From assembly GCA_030624545.1 (NCBI GenBank), contig JAUXJX010000145.1, forward strand, positions 1-5,963: 5,963 bases of DNA, read 5' to 3'. Made by a program: the position numbers and the translations under genes. Positions 1 to 5,963 of this stretch are shown piece after piece. The notes under the pieces were generated by a model that was given only the letters and a program-made list of their open reading frames with translations, was not told where the DNA came from and did no database searches. The stretch comes from Bacteroidota bacterium. Its GTDB lineage: Bacteria; Zhuqueibacterota; JdFR-76; DREG01. Position 1 is the first letter of the stretch. The number at the start of each line of letters is the position of its first letter.

Positions 1-1320
1 AGTTATGCTTACGGACTGCATCGCATTTACGAGATGGTTATTAACAACGACCCCGCCTATGCCTACCTGTTGAAGTCGAATAAGCTTGTTGACCAAAAAC
101 TCACCATGGCCCACGTTTATGCACATGTCGATTTTTTCAAAAACAATCTTTGGTTCGCACACACAAATCGTCACATGATTGACAAGATGGCCAACCATGC
201 TACGCGAATTCGTCGTCATAAAGAAAGAGTTGGTCCGGAAGTAGTTGAGGATTTTATTGATACCTGTCTTTCTCTTGAAAACCTGATTGACTACCATGCC
301 CCCTTTATCAACAGGAAATCAAAAGTGGATGTAGATGATGATGAGATCCGCCCGTCTCCGGCTTTCAAAATGAAGAGCAAATACTATATGGATTCCTTCG
401 TCAATCCCAAAGAATTTCTGGAACAGCAAAAATCCGAGCATGAGGATAAGGTCCGCAGTGGAGAGTCCTTTCCTGCCATGCCGGGAAAGGATGTTCTGCA
501 ATTTCTGATCGAATTCGCGCCACTGAAGAGATGGCAGCAGGATGTGCTATCCATTATTCGGGAAGAAGCATACTATTTCGCACCACAGGGTCAAACAAAA
601 ATTATGAACGAGGGATGGGCAACTTATTGGCACTCCCGTATGATGACGGAGAGGATTGTAACCGATGCCGAGCTCGTAGACTATGCGGATCACCATTCCG
701 GGACTGTTTCACCATCTCCGGGAAGGTTAAATCCTTATAAGTTAGGCGTGGATTTGTTTCGACATATCAAGAACAGATGGGACAAAGGACAGTTTGGCAA
801 AGAGTACGAAGAGTGTGATGATATTTATGCTCGAAAGAATTGGGACAAGAAACTCGGATTAGGCAATGAGAAGATCTACGAAGTTCGCGGACTTTACAAT
901 GATGTTACGTTTATCGATGCCTTCTTGACAGAGGATTTTGTCCGGGATGTGCAGTTTTTCACATATGAGTATAATGAGCACGATAAGATCTATAGAATTG
1001 ACAGCAGGGAGTTCAAGAAGATCAAGAGCAAGCTATTATCAAGTTTGACGAATCTGGGCCAACCTGATATAACGGTAGAGGATGCCAACTATGGAAACCG
1101 TGGTGAGCTATACCTCGTTCATCGTGGTGAGGGCGCTGGGCTTCAGTTCGACTATGCCAAGGCTACCTTGCAGAATCTATACAAAATCTGGACACGGCCG
1201 GTCATGATTGAAAGCATCTTTGGTGAAAATCCGACGGTTCTGGTGTTTGATGGCAATGATTTCAAACAACAACTGCCTGAGTCTTCAATCAAAGAAGAGG
1301 AGGTCGTGACGACCGCCTAG
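1..1320 (+). CDS. spoVR: SpoVR family protein (YcgB-like), 5' end missing
   Basis: The frame is open from base 1 to a TAG stop at 1318-1320 and gives 439 residues. The first codons read SYAYGLHRIYEMVINNDPAY, matching the conserved SpoVR stretch G-L-x-Y-E-h-V-I-N, so the ATG at 34 is internal and the true start lies upstream. Family members are about 470-510 residues, so roughly 60-80 N-terminal residues are missing. Other visible family blocks are AHVYAHVDFFKNN (about residues 37-49), with two histidines four apart, and EEAYYFAPQ followed by TKIMNEGWATYWH (about 189-211). The second block is the most diagnostic signature of the family. The C-terminal half is present and ends in a short acidic tail. 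The protein is predicted to be cytoplasmic, with no signal peptide or membrane segment in view. Its biochemical role is unsettled: it is named for a Bacillus cortex phenotype, and in enterobacteria ycgB is linked to the yeaGH stress and starvation genes. The family assignment is very secure; the function is not. Confidence 0.96.
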   Translation, partial: SYAYGLHRIYEMVINNDPAYAYLLKSNKLVDQKLTMAHVYAHVDFFKNNLWFAHTNRHMIDKMANHATRIRRHKERVGPEVVEDFIDTCLSLENLIDYHAPFINRKSKVDVDDDEIRPSPAFKMKSKYYMDSFVNPKEFLEQQKSEHEDKVRSGESFPAMPGKDVLQFLIEFAPLKRWQQDVLSIIREEAYYFAPQGQTKIMNEGWATYWHSRMMTERIVTDAELVDYADHHSGTVSPSPGRLNPYKLGVDLFRHIKNRWDKGQFGKEYEECDDIYARKNWDKKLGLGNEKIYEVRGLYNDVTFIDAFLTEDFVRDVQFFTYEYNEHDKIYRIDSREFKKIKSKLLSSLTNLGQPDITVEDANYGNRGELYLVHRGEGAGLQFDYAKATLQNLYKIWTRPVMIESIFGENPTVLVFDGNDFKQQLPESSIKEEEVVTTA

Positions 1321-1394
1321 AAAGAAGCCTATTCAGTCGAGATTATAGCTTTGCCTGACAAGTGGTCCATCCAGATTGATAAGATGATAGTCAA

Positions 1395-1413
1395 TCGGAA
1401 GTTTGTTTTTATG
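1395..1413 (+). promoter_or_regulatory. Ribosome binding site deciding the start at 1411
   Basis: CGGAAG at 1395-1400 lies about 10 bases before the ATG at 1411 and is the only purine-rich Shine-Dalgarno-like match near the possible starts. The TTG at 1351 and the ATG at 1384 lack a comparable site. Starting at 1411 also places a positively charged signal-peptide N-region directly at the start of the protein. The match is moderate rather than strong. Confidence 0.5.
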
Positions 1414-2379
1414 GCAAGAAGAATTTTCAAGCGTTTGAGATGGCTGCCTTTTCTGGCAACTGCAATTTATGCCACCTTTCCGCTTTTCGCACAAGACAGT
1501 AATTTGCCCCATCCTATCGAGGATATTGAAAGGATGCTCTCGTATGATCCAGTCGAAATCACCTTTTTTCGAGATATTCGTTTTGAAGGAGACAAAGCAA
1601 AAACAGCAATCCTGAAGCGTGACGATGGATTCTTTGTTCGAGCCAAATTTAAAAGGGCTGCAGTTGGTGGCGAAGCGTTTAATAATCAACCACGATACGA
1701 GATTGCTGCCTATAAGCTTCAGACCTTATTTCTCAAACCGGAAAACTATGTTGTGCCCCCTACAGTCGGTCGCGGCTTTCCGCTGCACATGTATCAAGAA
1801 TTAGATCGACATGCGCAGCCAACATTTAAGGAAAGCTCCGAAGTGTTTTGTGTTGTACAGTATTGGCTAAATGAGGTTACGACGCACGACATCTTCGACA
1901 AAGAGCGGTTCAATTCTGACACCTTGTATGCCAAATATCTCGGAAATTTGAACATTTTCACTTATCTTATTAAACATGATGACCCAAACATTGGCAACAT
2001 TCTGATTTCAACAGATCCTTCTAACCCCAGGGTCTTTGCCGTAGATAATGGCGTTGCCTTCGGAGATTTTAAAAGGGATCCTGGCTCCATATGGAGGAGT
2101 ATTAGACTGAAGCGGCTTCCAAAAGAAACGCTTGATCGCCTTCGACAAATTAAATATGAAGATCTAACAAGGATGCTGTCTGTTGTAGCTCAATATATAG
2201 TTGTAAATGGCCAATTAATGCGAATGGAGCCCACAAGTAATCTTGACCAGCGTAGAGGTGTTCGCAAATTAGCAGGCATAATTCAATTTGGCCTTACGAA
2301 GAGCGAGATTGATGGAATCCACCACAGGTTGAAGGCGCTTTTACATCAGGTGGATTCAGGAAAGATCGAAACGTTTTAG
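1411..2379 (+). CDS. Exported protein with a PI3/4-kinase/FAM20-like kinase pattern
   Basis: The protein is 322 residues from the ATG at 1411; the frame also stays open back to a TTG at 1351. It begins with a typical signal peptide: MARRIFKRLR, a hydrophobic stretch WLPFLATAIYATFP, then LFA before QDS as a likely cleavage site near residue 27. The mature part has the spacing of an atypical kinase fold. Candidate ATP-binding lysines are K79/K81 in VRAKFKRA, and a helix-C type glutamate is E97 in RYEIAAYKL, followed by VVPPTV. A catalytic-loop-like block, HDDPNIGNIL, has D191 and N196 in D-x4-N spacing, and VDNGVAF carries D212 in the position of the DFG aspartate. These features resemble bacterial relatives of PI3/4 kinases and FAM20-type secretory kinases. 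The usual D-R-H is replaced by D-P-N, and no glycine-rich loop is obvious, so activity is uncertain. An export signal implies action in the periplasm or outside the cell, where ATP is normally absent. The gene lies 90 bases after SpoVR and 59 before the patatin gene. The fold call is inferred from motifs only. Confidence 0.65.
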   Translation: MARRIFKRLRWLPFLATAIYATFPLFAQDSNLPHPIEDIERMLSYDPVEITFFRDIRFEGDKAKTAILKRDDGFFVRAKFKRAAVGGEAFNNQPRYEIAAYKLQTLFLKPENYVVPPTVGRGFPLHMYQELDRHAQPTFKESSEVFCVVQYWLNEVTTHDIFDKERFNSDTLYAKYLGNLNIFTYLIKHDDPNIGNILISTDPSNPRVFAVDNGVAFGDFKRDPGSIWRSIRLKRLPKETLDRLRQIKYEDLTRMLSVVAQYIVVNGQLMRMEPTSNLDQRRGVRKLAGIIQFGLTKSEIDGIHHRLKALLHQVDSGKIETF

Positions 2380-2426
2380 ATGTCTCTTTGCTGTCGCCTT
2401 TTTGAATAGGTGTCAAGATAACCAGT

Positions 2427-2441
2427 GGAGTAACAGATTTG
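2427..2441 (+). promoter_or_regulatory. Strong ribosome binding site for a TTG start
   Basis: GGAG at 2427-2430, within GTGGAG at 2425-2430, is followed after 8 bases by TTG at 2439-2441. No in-frame ATG lies between this site and the conserved beginning of the patatin domain, so the TTG is the best-supported start. The site is close to ideal in sequence and spacing, which can compensate for the weak start codon. Confidence 0.75.
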
Positions 2442-3578
2442 AATCCTGCTTCTACTGAGAATTTGGCATTGGTGTTGAGCGGCGGCGGAGCGCGCGCAGC
2501 CTACCAGGTGGGCTTTCTGCGCTCTCTTGCCGAATACTTCCCTGACATTCAAACGCCCGTCATTACCGGTCTCTCCGCCGGCGCGATCAATGCCGCCTTT
2601 CTTGCAAATCATCCGGGCTCCTTTCGAGAGGCCATCGAAGCTCTCGCAGGCATGTGGTGCTGCCTTACTCCCGATCAGATTTTCCGCGTAAATACCAGGT
2701 CGCTTTTGGGAAATATATTTAACTGGGCATATCATCTCTTGTCAGGAGGCTTTTCAAAATCTTCAAGAATGCGGGGCATTGTTAACACGGATCCGTTGCG
2801 CAAGTTTCTTAACGATACCCTCCACGCCCAAAATGGAAACCTCACTGAAATCGAACGGAAACTGACAAGGGGCGACCTGAAAGCCGTCGCAATTACTACG
2901 ACCAGCTATATGACGGGGCAGAACATCACGTGGACGCAGGGCTGTGAGCTGCAAAACTGGCAGCGTCCCAACCAGGTCAGCATAAAAACAAGATTGACCG
3001 TGGATCACATCATGGCTTCCGCATCGATCCCAATATTTTTTCCGGCAGTAAAGATTGACAAGCACTGGCATGGCGATGGCGGCATCAGGCTCTATGCGCC
3101 CCTGTCTCCTGCAATTCATTTGGGAGCGGACCGAATCCTTGCCATTTCAACCCGATATGGTCGCTCAAGAGCGGAAGCTGACCAACCGGTCATTCTTGGC
3201 TATCCGCCTCCGGCTCAGATCGCCGGTGTCTTAATGAACGCAATTTTCCTGGATCTCCTGGATCAGGATGCAGATCGATTGGAGCGCACCAACCGGCTGT
3301 TGGAAAAATTGCCGGAGGACAAACGGGAGGGGAGACGGGTGATCAAATTGTTTATCCTGCGTCCATCACAAGATTTGGGCAGGCTGGCTGCGCAATTTGA
3401 ACCTAAATTGCCGGTTCTGTTTCGCACATTAATGAGAGGACAGGGAACGCAGACAACCTCAAGCCCGGATTGGCTTAGCATGGTCATGTTTCAGACCGAT
3501 TACCTCAGCTATTTGGTGGAGTTGGGGGCAAGGGATGCCGAGGCAAAGCGTGCCGAAATCGAAGAGTTCTTCGAGTAA
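2439..3578 (+). CDS. Patatin-like phospholipase family protein
   Basis: This 379-residue protein carries a complete patatin catalytic domain. The oxyanion loop is SGGGARA at residues 14-20, the nucleophile elbow is GLSAG at 44-48 with S46 as the predicted nucleophile, and the catalytic aspartate is D213 in GDGG. S46 and D213 form the Ser-Asp dyad typical of the family. HIMASASIPIFFPAVKID (about 190-207) and the GADRILAIS strand (about 229-237) are also family-typical. About 140 further residues follow, ending in a YLSYLVELGARDA-type segment common at the C-terminus of bacterial patatins of about 380 residues. Predicted activity is acyl-ester hydrolysis on phospholipids or related lipids. There is no signal peptide, so the protein is probably cytoplasmic or peripheral at the inner membrane. 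The oxyanion motif ends in Ala rather than Gly, which is frequent in this bacterial subgroup. The start is TTG with a strong ribosome binding site. Specific substrate and physiological role cannot be read from the sequence. Confidence 0.94.
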   Translation: MNPASTENLALVLSGGGARAAYQVGFLRSLAEYFPDIQTPVITGLSAGAINAAFLANHPGSFREAIEALAGMWCCLTPDQIFRVNTRSLLGNIFNWAYHLLSGGFSKSSRMRGIVNTDPLRKFLNDTLHAQNGNLTEIERKLTRGDLKAVAITTTSYMTGQNITWTQGCELQNWQRPNQVSIKTRLTVDHIMASASIPIFFPAVKIDKHWHGDGGIRLYAPLSPAIHLGADRILAISTRYGRSRAEADQPVILGYPPPAQIAGVLMNAIFLDLLDQDADRLERTNRLLEKLPEDKREGRRVIKLFILRPSQDLGRLAAQFEPKLPVLFRTLMRGQGTQTTSSPDWLSMVMFQTDYLSYLVELGARDAEAKRAEIEEFFE

Positions 3579-3623
3579 AGATGATAATGTTCAGGATTTG
3601 CAACTTGATAAATCATACGTTTT

Positions 3624-3651
3624 TTGTCCGTGCTACTAAAGCTGTTATATT
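3624..3651 (+). promoter_or_regulatory. Possible sigma-70-type promoter for the phosphatase gene
   Basis: TTGTCC at 3624-3629 and TATATT at 3646-3651 are separated by 16 bases and match the -35 and -10 consensus at 4 and 5 of 6 positions. They sit in the 105-base gap after the patatin stop and about 33 bases before the ATG at 3684. The same TTG could formally open the downstream reading frame, but the ATG has the better ribosome binding site. Such matches occur by chance in AT-rich gaps, so this is tentative. Confidence 0.35.
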
Positions 3652-3670
3652 CAGCCCTCATTCCAACCTT

Positions 3671-3686
3671 GAGGAAATCAAACATG
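3671..3686 (+). promoter_or_regulatory. Ribosome binding site deciding the start at 3684
   Basis: GAGG at 3671-3674 precedes the ATG at 3684 by 9 bases. The reading frame extends further upstream to a TTG at 3624, but that codon has no purine-rich site before it, and the extra 20 residues would not belong to any recognisable domain. Confidence 0.65.
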
Positions 3687-4970
3687 AAAGTTAGGACGGG
3701 AAAAAAACCTGAAGTCGGGGGCGAATTATCAGTGTTTAATGAACACAAGCAGGATGAGGTACAAAGCGATCGTTGTCAATTACTGCCTGAGTTTCGAGTG
3801 TTAGCTTCTATTGTAATGAACCATCCTTACTTTATTGGTGTGGGGACGCTGGATGGTAAAGCCCTATTTGTCAACCCATCCGGGCTCAAAATGATGGGTC
3901 TACCCACCGAACACGACGTGACTGAGATGAGCGCACTTGATTTTTATCCGAAGGAGGATGCAGAAAAACTAGTTAACGAGGGTATACCTATCGCTTTAAG
4001 AAGGGGCTCGTGGACAGCCGAATCTAACCTTCTTAAGGCTGATAAAACGACTGTTCCGGTGGAACAGACGATTGGAATCAATTACGACTCCGATGGAAAG
4101 CCTGATGGCTTCAATATCACCATGCGAGACATCACCAAGCTTAGGCAGACCAACAAGAAACTGGAGGCACAACTAGTGCGGGTGAAGGCACTTTCCGAAA
4201 AGACCTTGCAGCAGGAGCTTAAGCGCGCAGTACTCGAAGAGGAAAACGCCCGCAAGACTCGCGAATTGGAAGAAGCCCGCAAATTACAGCTGTCCTTACT
4301 ACCCAAGGAAGTGCCAAAGCATGCCGATCTCGATATTGCTGTCTACATGAAAACGGCAAGCGAAGTTGGCGGCGATTACTATGATTTCGATCAGGCCGAT
4401 GACGGGACTTTGACTGTTGCGATCGGAGATGCTACCGGCCACGGTCTTCCGGCAGGTACTCTGGTAGCCGCAACCAAAAGCCTGTTCAAGGCACTGGCAC
4501 GCGACCCTGAGCCTGAGGAGATTTTACGAAAGATGTCGAAAATACTTTACTCGATGGGCTTCAGCCGAATGTATATGGCGATGACAATGGCGAAATTTAA
4601 AGGAGATCAGCTGCGAGTAGCAGCAGCGGGTATGCCCTATGCCATTATCTATGATTCCGAAACGGGTTCTGTCGAGGAAGTTATACTCAAGGGTATGCCA
4701 TTGGGAGGTTTTCCCGATTTCTCATACGAGTCGAAAGAATTTAGTCTGCGCAGAGGCGACACGGCCCTCTTCATGAGTGACGGCTTTCCTGAGATGTTTA
4801 ATGAGCAGGACGAGATGCTTGGCGAGGAACGGGTGAAAACGCTTTTTGAAGATGTAGCACGCGAATCGCCCGAGGAAATAATCGCTCATCTGGTAAAAGC
4901 TGGCAAAACATGGGCGGACGGAAGAACACAGCATGATGACGTGACATTTGTGGTGATGAAGATAAAATAA
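3684..4970 (+). CDS. PAS domain plus PP2C/SpoIIE-type serine phosphatase (RsbU-like)
   Basis: The protein is 428 residues from the ATG at 3684. After a short polar N-terminus comes a PAS sensor domain at about residues 38-152: FIGVGTLDGKALFVNPSG near its start, W110 in the middle, and GFNITMRDITKLRQ leading out. A charged heptad-like coiled-coil linker (about 152-205) ends in the LQLSLLPKEVP element that precedes SpoIIE-type phosphatase domains. The phosphatase domain keeps its metal-binding acidic residues: D231 in EVGGDYYDF, D249 in IGDATGHG, D366 in MSDGFPE and D418/D419 in HDDVTF. It is therefore predicted to be an active Mn/Mg-dependent serine/threonine phosphatase. In known systems such enzymes dephosphorylate anti-sigma-factor antagonists of the RsbV/SpoIIAA (STAS) type, with the sensor domain controlling output through the coiled coil. 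There are no membrane segments, so it is cytoplasmic. The PAS ligand is unknown. No STAS antagonist, RsbW-type kinase or sigma factor lies in the window, so its target is unknown. Confidence 0.95.
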   Translation: MKVRTGKKPEVGGELSVFNEHKQDEVQSDRCQLLPEFRVLASIVMNHPYFIGVGTLDGKALFVNPSGLKMMGLPTEHDVTEMSALDFYPKEDAEKLVNEGIPIALRRGSWTAESNLLKADKTTVPVEQTIGINYDSDGKPDGFNITMRDITKLRQTNKKLEAQLVRVKALSEKTLQQELKRAVLEEENARKTRELEEARKLQLSLLPKEVPKHADLDIAVYMKTASEVGGDYYDFDQADDGTLTVAIGDATGHGLPAGTLVAATKSLFKALARDPEPEEILRKMSKILYSMGFSRMYMAMTMAKFKGDQLRVAAAGMPYAIIYDSETGSVEEVILKGMPLGGFPDFSYESKEFSLRRGDTALFMSDGFPEMFNEQDEMLGEERVKTLFEDVARESPEEIIAHLVKAGKTWADGRTQHDDVTFVVMKIK

Positions 4971-5000
4971 AGTATTGCGCAAGAATCGCTGCTAACCTGG

Positions 5001-5189
5001 ATAATTCATAAACCACAGAGAACACAGAGATTAAGTTATTGTATTTATAGTAGTTAATGGAAGCTTCCTTCAATTCAAATCAAAAACTCAGTTTTCACTT
5101 TGAGAAATGTCATTTTGTTAATAACACTCTGATTTTCAAGGATTAATATTTTTTGTTTTTTCTCTGTGAACTCTGTGGTGAATAATTCA
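5001..5189 (+). mobile_element. MITE-like inverted-repeat element with putative 8-bp target duplication
   Basis: Two arms, 5012-5030 and 5161-5179, form inverted repeats of 19 bases matching at 17 positions. Each arm holds two copies of CACAGAG (CTCTGTG on the right) at a 9-base period, making four copies in all. The interior of about 130 bases is very AT-rich, ends in T runs near 5150-5161, includes a 10-base perfect palindrome GGAAGCTTCC at 5059-5068, and has no coding potential that I trust. The octamer ATAATTCA occurs at 5001-5008 and again, in direct orientation, at 5182-5189, two to three bases outside the arms. This is what a target-site duplication would look like, leaving an element of about 173 bases at 5009-5181. 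No transposase is present, so it would be non-autonomous. It fills most of the 293-base gap between the phosphatase and hydrolase genes. Alternatives are a REP-like structured repeat or a large transcribed stem-loop. The strand is nominal. Confidence 0.6.
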
Positions 5190-5216
5190 CGCTAAACGTC
5201 AGAAGAAAATCTGAGT

Positions 5217-5222
5217 TATAAT
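5217..5222 (+). promoter_or_regulatory. Possible -10 box for the glycoside hydrolase gene
   Basis: A perfect TATAAT lies 41 bases before the ATG at 5264, downstream of the repeat element. The best -35 candidate, TAAACG at 5193-5198 with 18-base spacing, is poor, so the promoter may be weak or activator-dependent. The palindrome GTGAAT-A-ATTCAC at 5178-5190 lies just upstream, overlapping the right end of the element, and could serve as a binding site. This is inferred from consensus matching only. Confidence 0.4.
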
Positions 5223-5263
5223 TAGTTTTCTAAGATGGTTTTGCCTTTAGGATCATTTTGCTT

Positions 5264-5963
5264 ATGAAAGAGAAAGAACGTCTTTTGGAGACTAAGTCAA
5301 AAGGAATACCCTGGAAAAAGTGGGGACCATATCTAACCGAACGTCAGTGGGGAACAGTTCGAGAAGACTATAGCCCACATGGCACCGCCTGGGAATATGT
5401 CTCACATGATGCTGCCCGAAGCAAGGCCTACCGTTGGGGCGAGGAGGGTATTGCCGGGATCAGCGATGATCGTCAGATACTCTCCTTTGCGCTGGCGTTG
5501 TGGAATGGTCGCGATCCCATACTGAAAGAGAGACTTTTCGGATTGACCGGCAATGAAGGCAATCATGGCGAAGATGGGAAGGAGTGCTACTTCTATCTGG
5601 ATTGCACGCCGACCCACTCCTACATGAAAATGCTATACAAATACCCTCAAGCCGAATCTCCTTACGTCCAATTGGTTGCGGAAAATCAGCGGCGGGGCAA
5701 AGCTGAACCAGAATTCGAATTGATCAACACAGGTATATTTGATGAGGATCGGTACTTTGATGTATTTACCGAGTACGCGAAGTCTGAGCCCGAAGATATT
5801 ATGTTGCGCGTCACAGCATGTAATCGTGGTCCCGAGACAGCTACACTTCATCTGTTGCCCCAGATCTGGTTTCGTAATACCTGGTCATGGGGACTCGATA
5901 ACCATAAACCGCAAATGTCGGTGTACAACAGAAACGTGATTGAAATCCACCAGGCGGCTCTTG
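5264..5963 (+). CDS. MGH1-like / GH63-related glycoside hydrolase, 3' end missing
   Basis: An open frame starts at ATG 5264 and runs without a stop to the window end, giving 233 complete codons. AGGA at 5249-5252 lies 11 bases upstream as a modest ribosome binding site. The protein strongly resembles the N-terminal part of the large bacterial proteins usually annotated as glucosidase or MGH1-like glycoside hydrolase, about 850-900 residues long. Characteristic stretches are [20 protein letters not shown] (about 17-36), [25 protein letters not shown] (about 51-69), [20 protein letters not shown] (about 75-94), GNHGED (99-104), [15 protein letters not shown] (about 115-129), [10 protein letters not shown] (about 159-168) and [14 protein letters not shown] (about 197-210). 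This part is expected to be the N-terminal beta-rich region. The (alpha/alpha)6 barrel with the catalytic acids would lie beyond the window, so activity cannot be judged. There is no signal peptide, which suggests a cytoplasmic enzyme acting on an alpha-linked glucoside or mannoside. Relatives include mannosylglycerate and glucosylglycerate hydrolases, but the substrate here is unknown. Confidence 0.93.
   Translation, partial: MKEKERLLETKSKGIPWKKWGPYLTERQWGTVREDYSPHGTAWEYVSHDAARSKAYRWGEEGIAGISDDRQILSFALALWNGRDPILKERLFGLTGNEGNHGEDGKECYFYLDCTPTHSYMKMLYKYPQAESPYVQLVAENQRRGKAEPEFELINTGIFDEDRYFDVFTEYAKSEPEDIMLRVTACNRGPETATLHLLPQIWFRNTWSWGLDNHKPQMSVYNRNVIEIHQAAL

Noticed and set aside
34..36. ATG at 34 as the true start of the SpoVR gene
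   Set aside because: The frame is open to base 1 and the preceding codons (SYAYGLHRIYE) already match the conserved SpoVR family sequence, so this methionine is internal.
1351..1353. TTG at 1351 as the start of the exported kinase-like gene
   Set aside because: It has no ribosome binding site and would put 20 polar residues ahead of the signal peptide; the ATG at 1411 fits both a site at 1395-1400 and a normal signal peptide.
1351..1391. Promoter between the SpoVR and kinase-like genes
   Set aside because: Combinations such as CTGACA with TGATAA match the -10 consensus poorly, so I do not claim a separate promoter here.
2376..2735. Minus-strand open frame opposite the start of the patatin gene
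   Set aside because: It is antisense to the conserved GGGARA and GLSAG coding region and its translation shows no family features.
3624..3626. TTG at 3624 as the start of the PAS-phosphatase gene
   Set aside because: The ATG at 3684 has GAGG nine bases upstream, while the TTG has no such site and overlaps a promoter-like sequence.
4975..4982. TTGCGCAA palindrome just after the phosphatase stop codon, considered as a terminator
   Set aside because: The self-complementary stretch is only 8 bases with no loop and no T run after it, so it does not look like an intrinsic terminator.
4798..5073. Minus-strand open frame across the phosphatase gene end and the repeat element
   Set aside because: It lies mostly opposite a well-supported coding region, starts inside the AT-rich repeat, has no ribosome binding site or recognisable domain, and is a shadow frame.
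5012..5179. CRISPR-like array, because of the four CACAGAG units
   Set aside because: The units are only 7 bases long, occur as two inverted pairs rather than regularly spaced direct repeats, and there are no spacers or cas genes.

Overview
The window is a stretch of ordinary bacterial chromosome with all recognisable genes on the + strand. From left to right it holds the 3' part of a SpoVR-family gene (1-1320), an exported protein with a kinase-like sequence pattern (1411-2379), a patatin-like phospholipase (2439-3578), a PAS plus PP2C/SpoIIE phosphatase of the RsbU type (3684-4970), a non-coding gap of about 290 bases carrying a small inverted-repeat element, and the 5' part of a large MGH1-like/GH63-related glycoside hydrolase gene (5264 to the window end). 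Both end genes are cut by the window. Base composition is middling, the patatin gene looks somewhat richer in G+C than its neighbours, and the last gap is strongly AT-rich.

The organism is probably a Gram-negative environmental bacterium. SpoVR is widespread outside spore formers, so it does not imply sporulation. Patatins, PAS-SpoIIE phosphatases, MGH1-like hydrolases and CACAGAG-type intergenic repeats together would fit a Desulfobacterota, FCB-group or Calditrichota/KSB1-like lineage. This placement is a weak inference; no rRNA or marker gene is present to settle it.

The genes do not form one clear pathway. SpoVR normally accompanies the PrkA/YeaG kinase and YeaH/DUF444 in a stress and starvation module, and those partners would lie to the left of the window if present. 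The first three genes are separated by only 59-90 bases and could be co-transcribed. The phosphatase has a promoter-like sequence in front of it and probably acts in a partner-switching or other phospho-signalling pathway whose kinase and antagonist are not here. The hydrolase appears to have its own promoter just downstream of the repeat element.

The two most noteworthy items are the exported kinase-like protein, which keeps the E / D-x4-N / D pattern of PI3/4-kinase-like and FAM20-like kinases, and a 173-base MITE-like element (5009-5181). The element has 19-base inverted repeats (17 of 19 matching) and is bounded by an 8-base direct repeat, ATAATTCA, that looks like a target-site duplication. 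I see no CRISPR array, tRNA, rRNA or transposase gene, and no convincing new multi-gene system.
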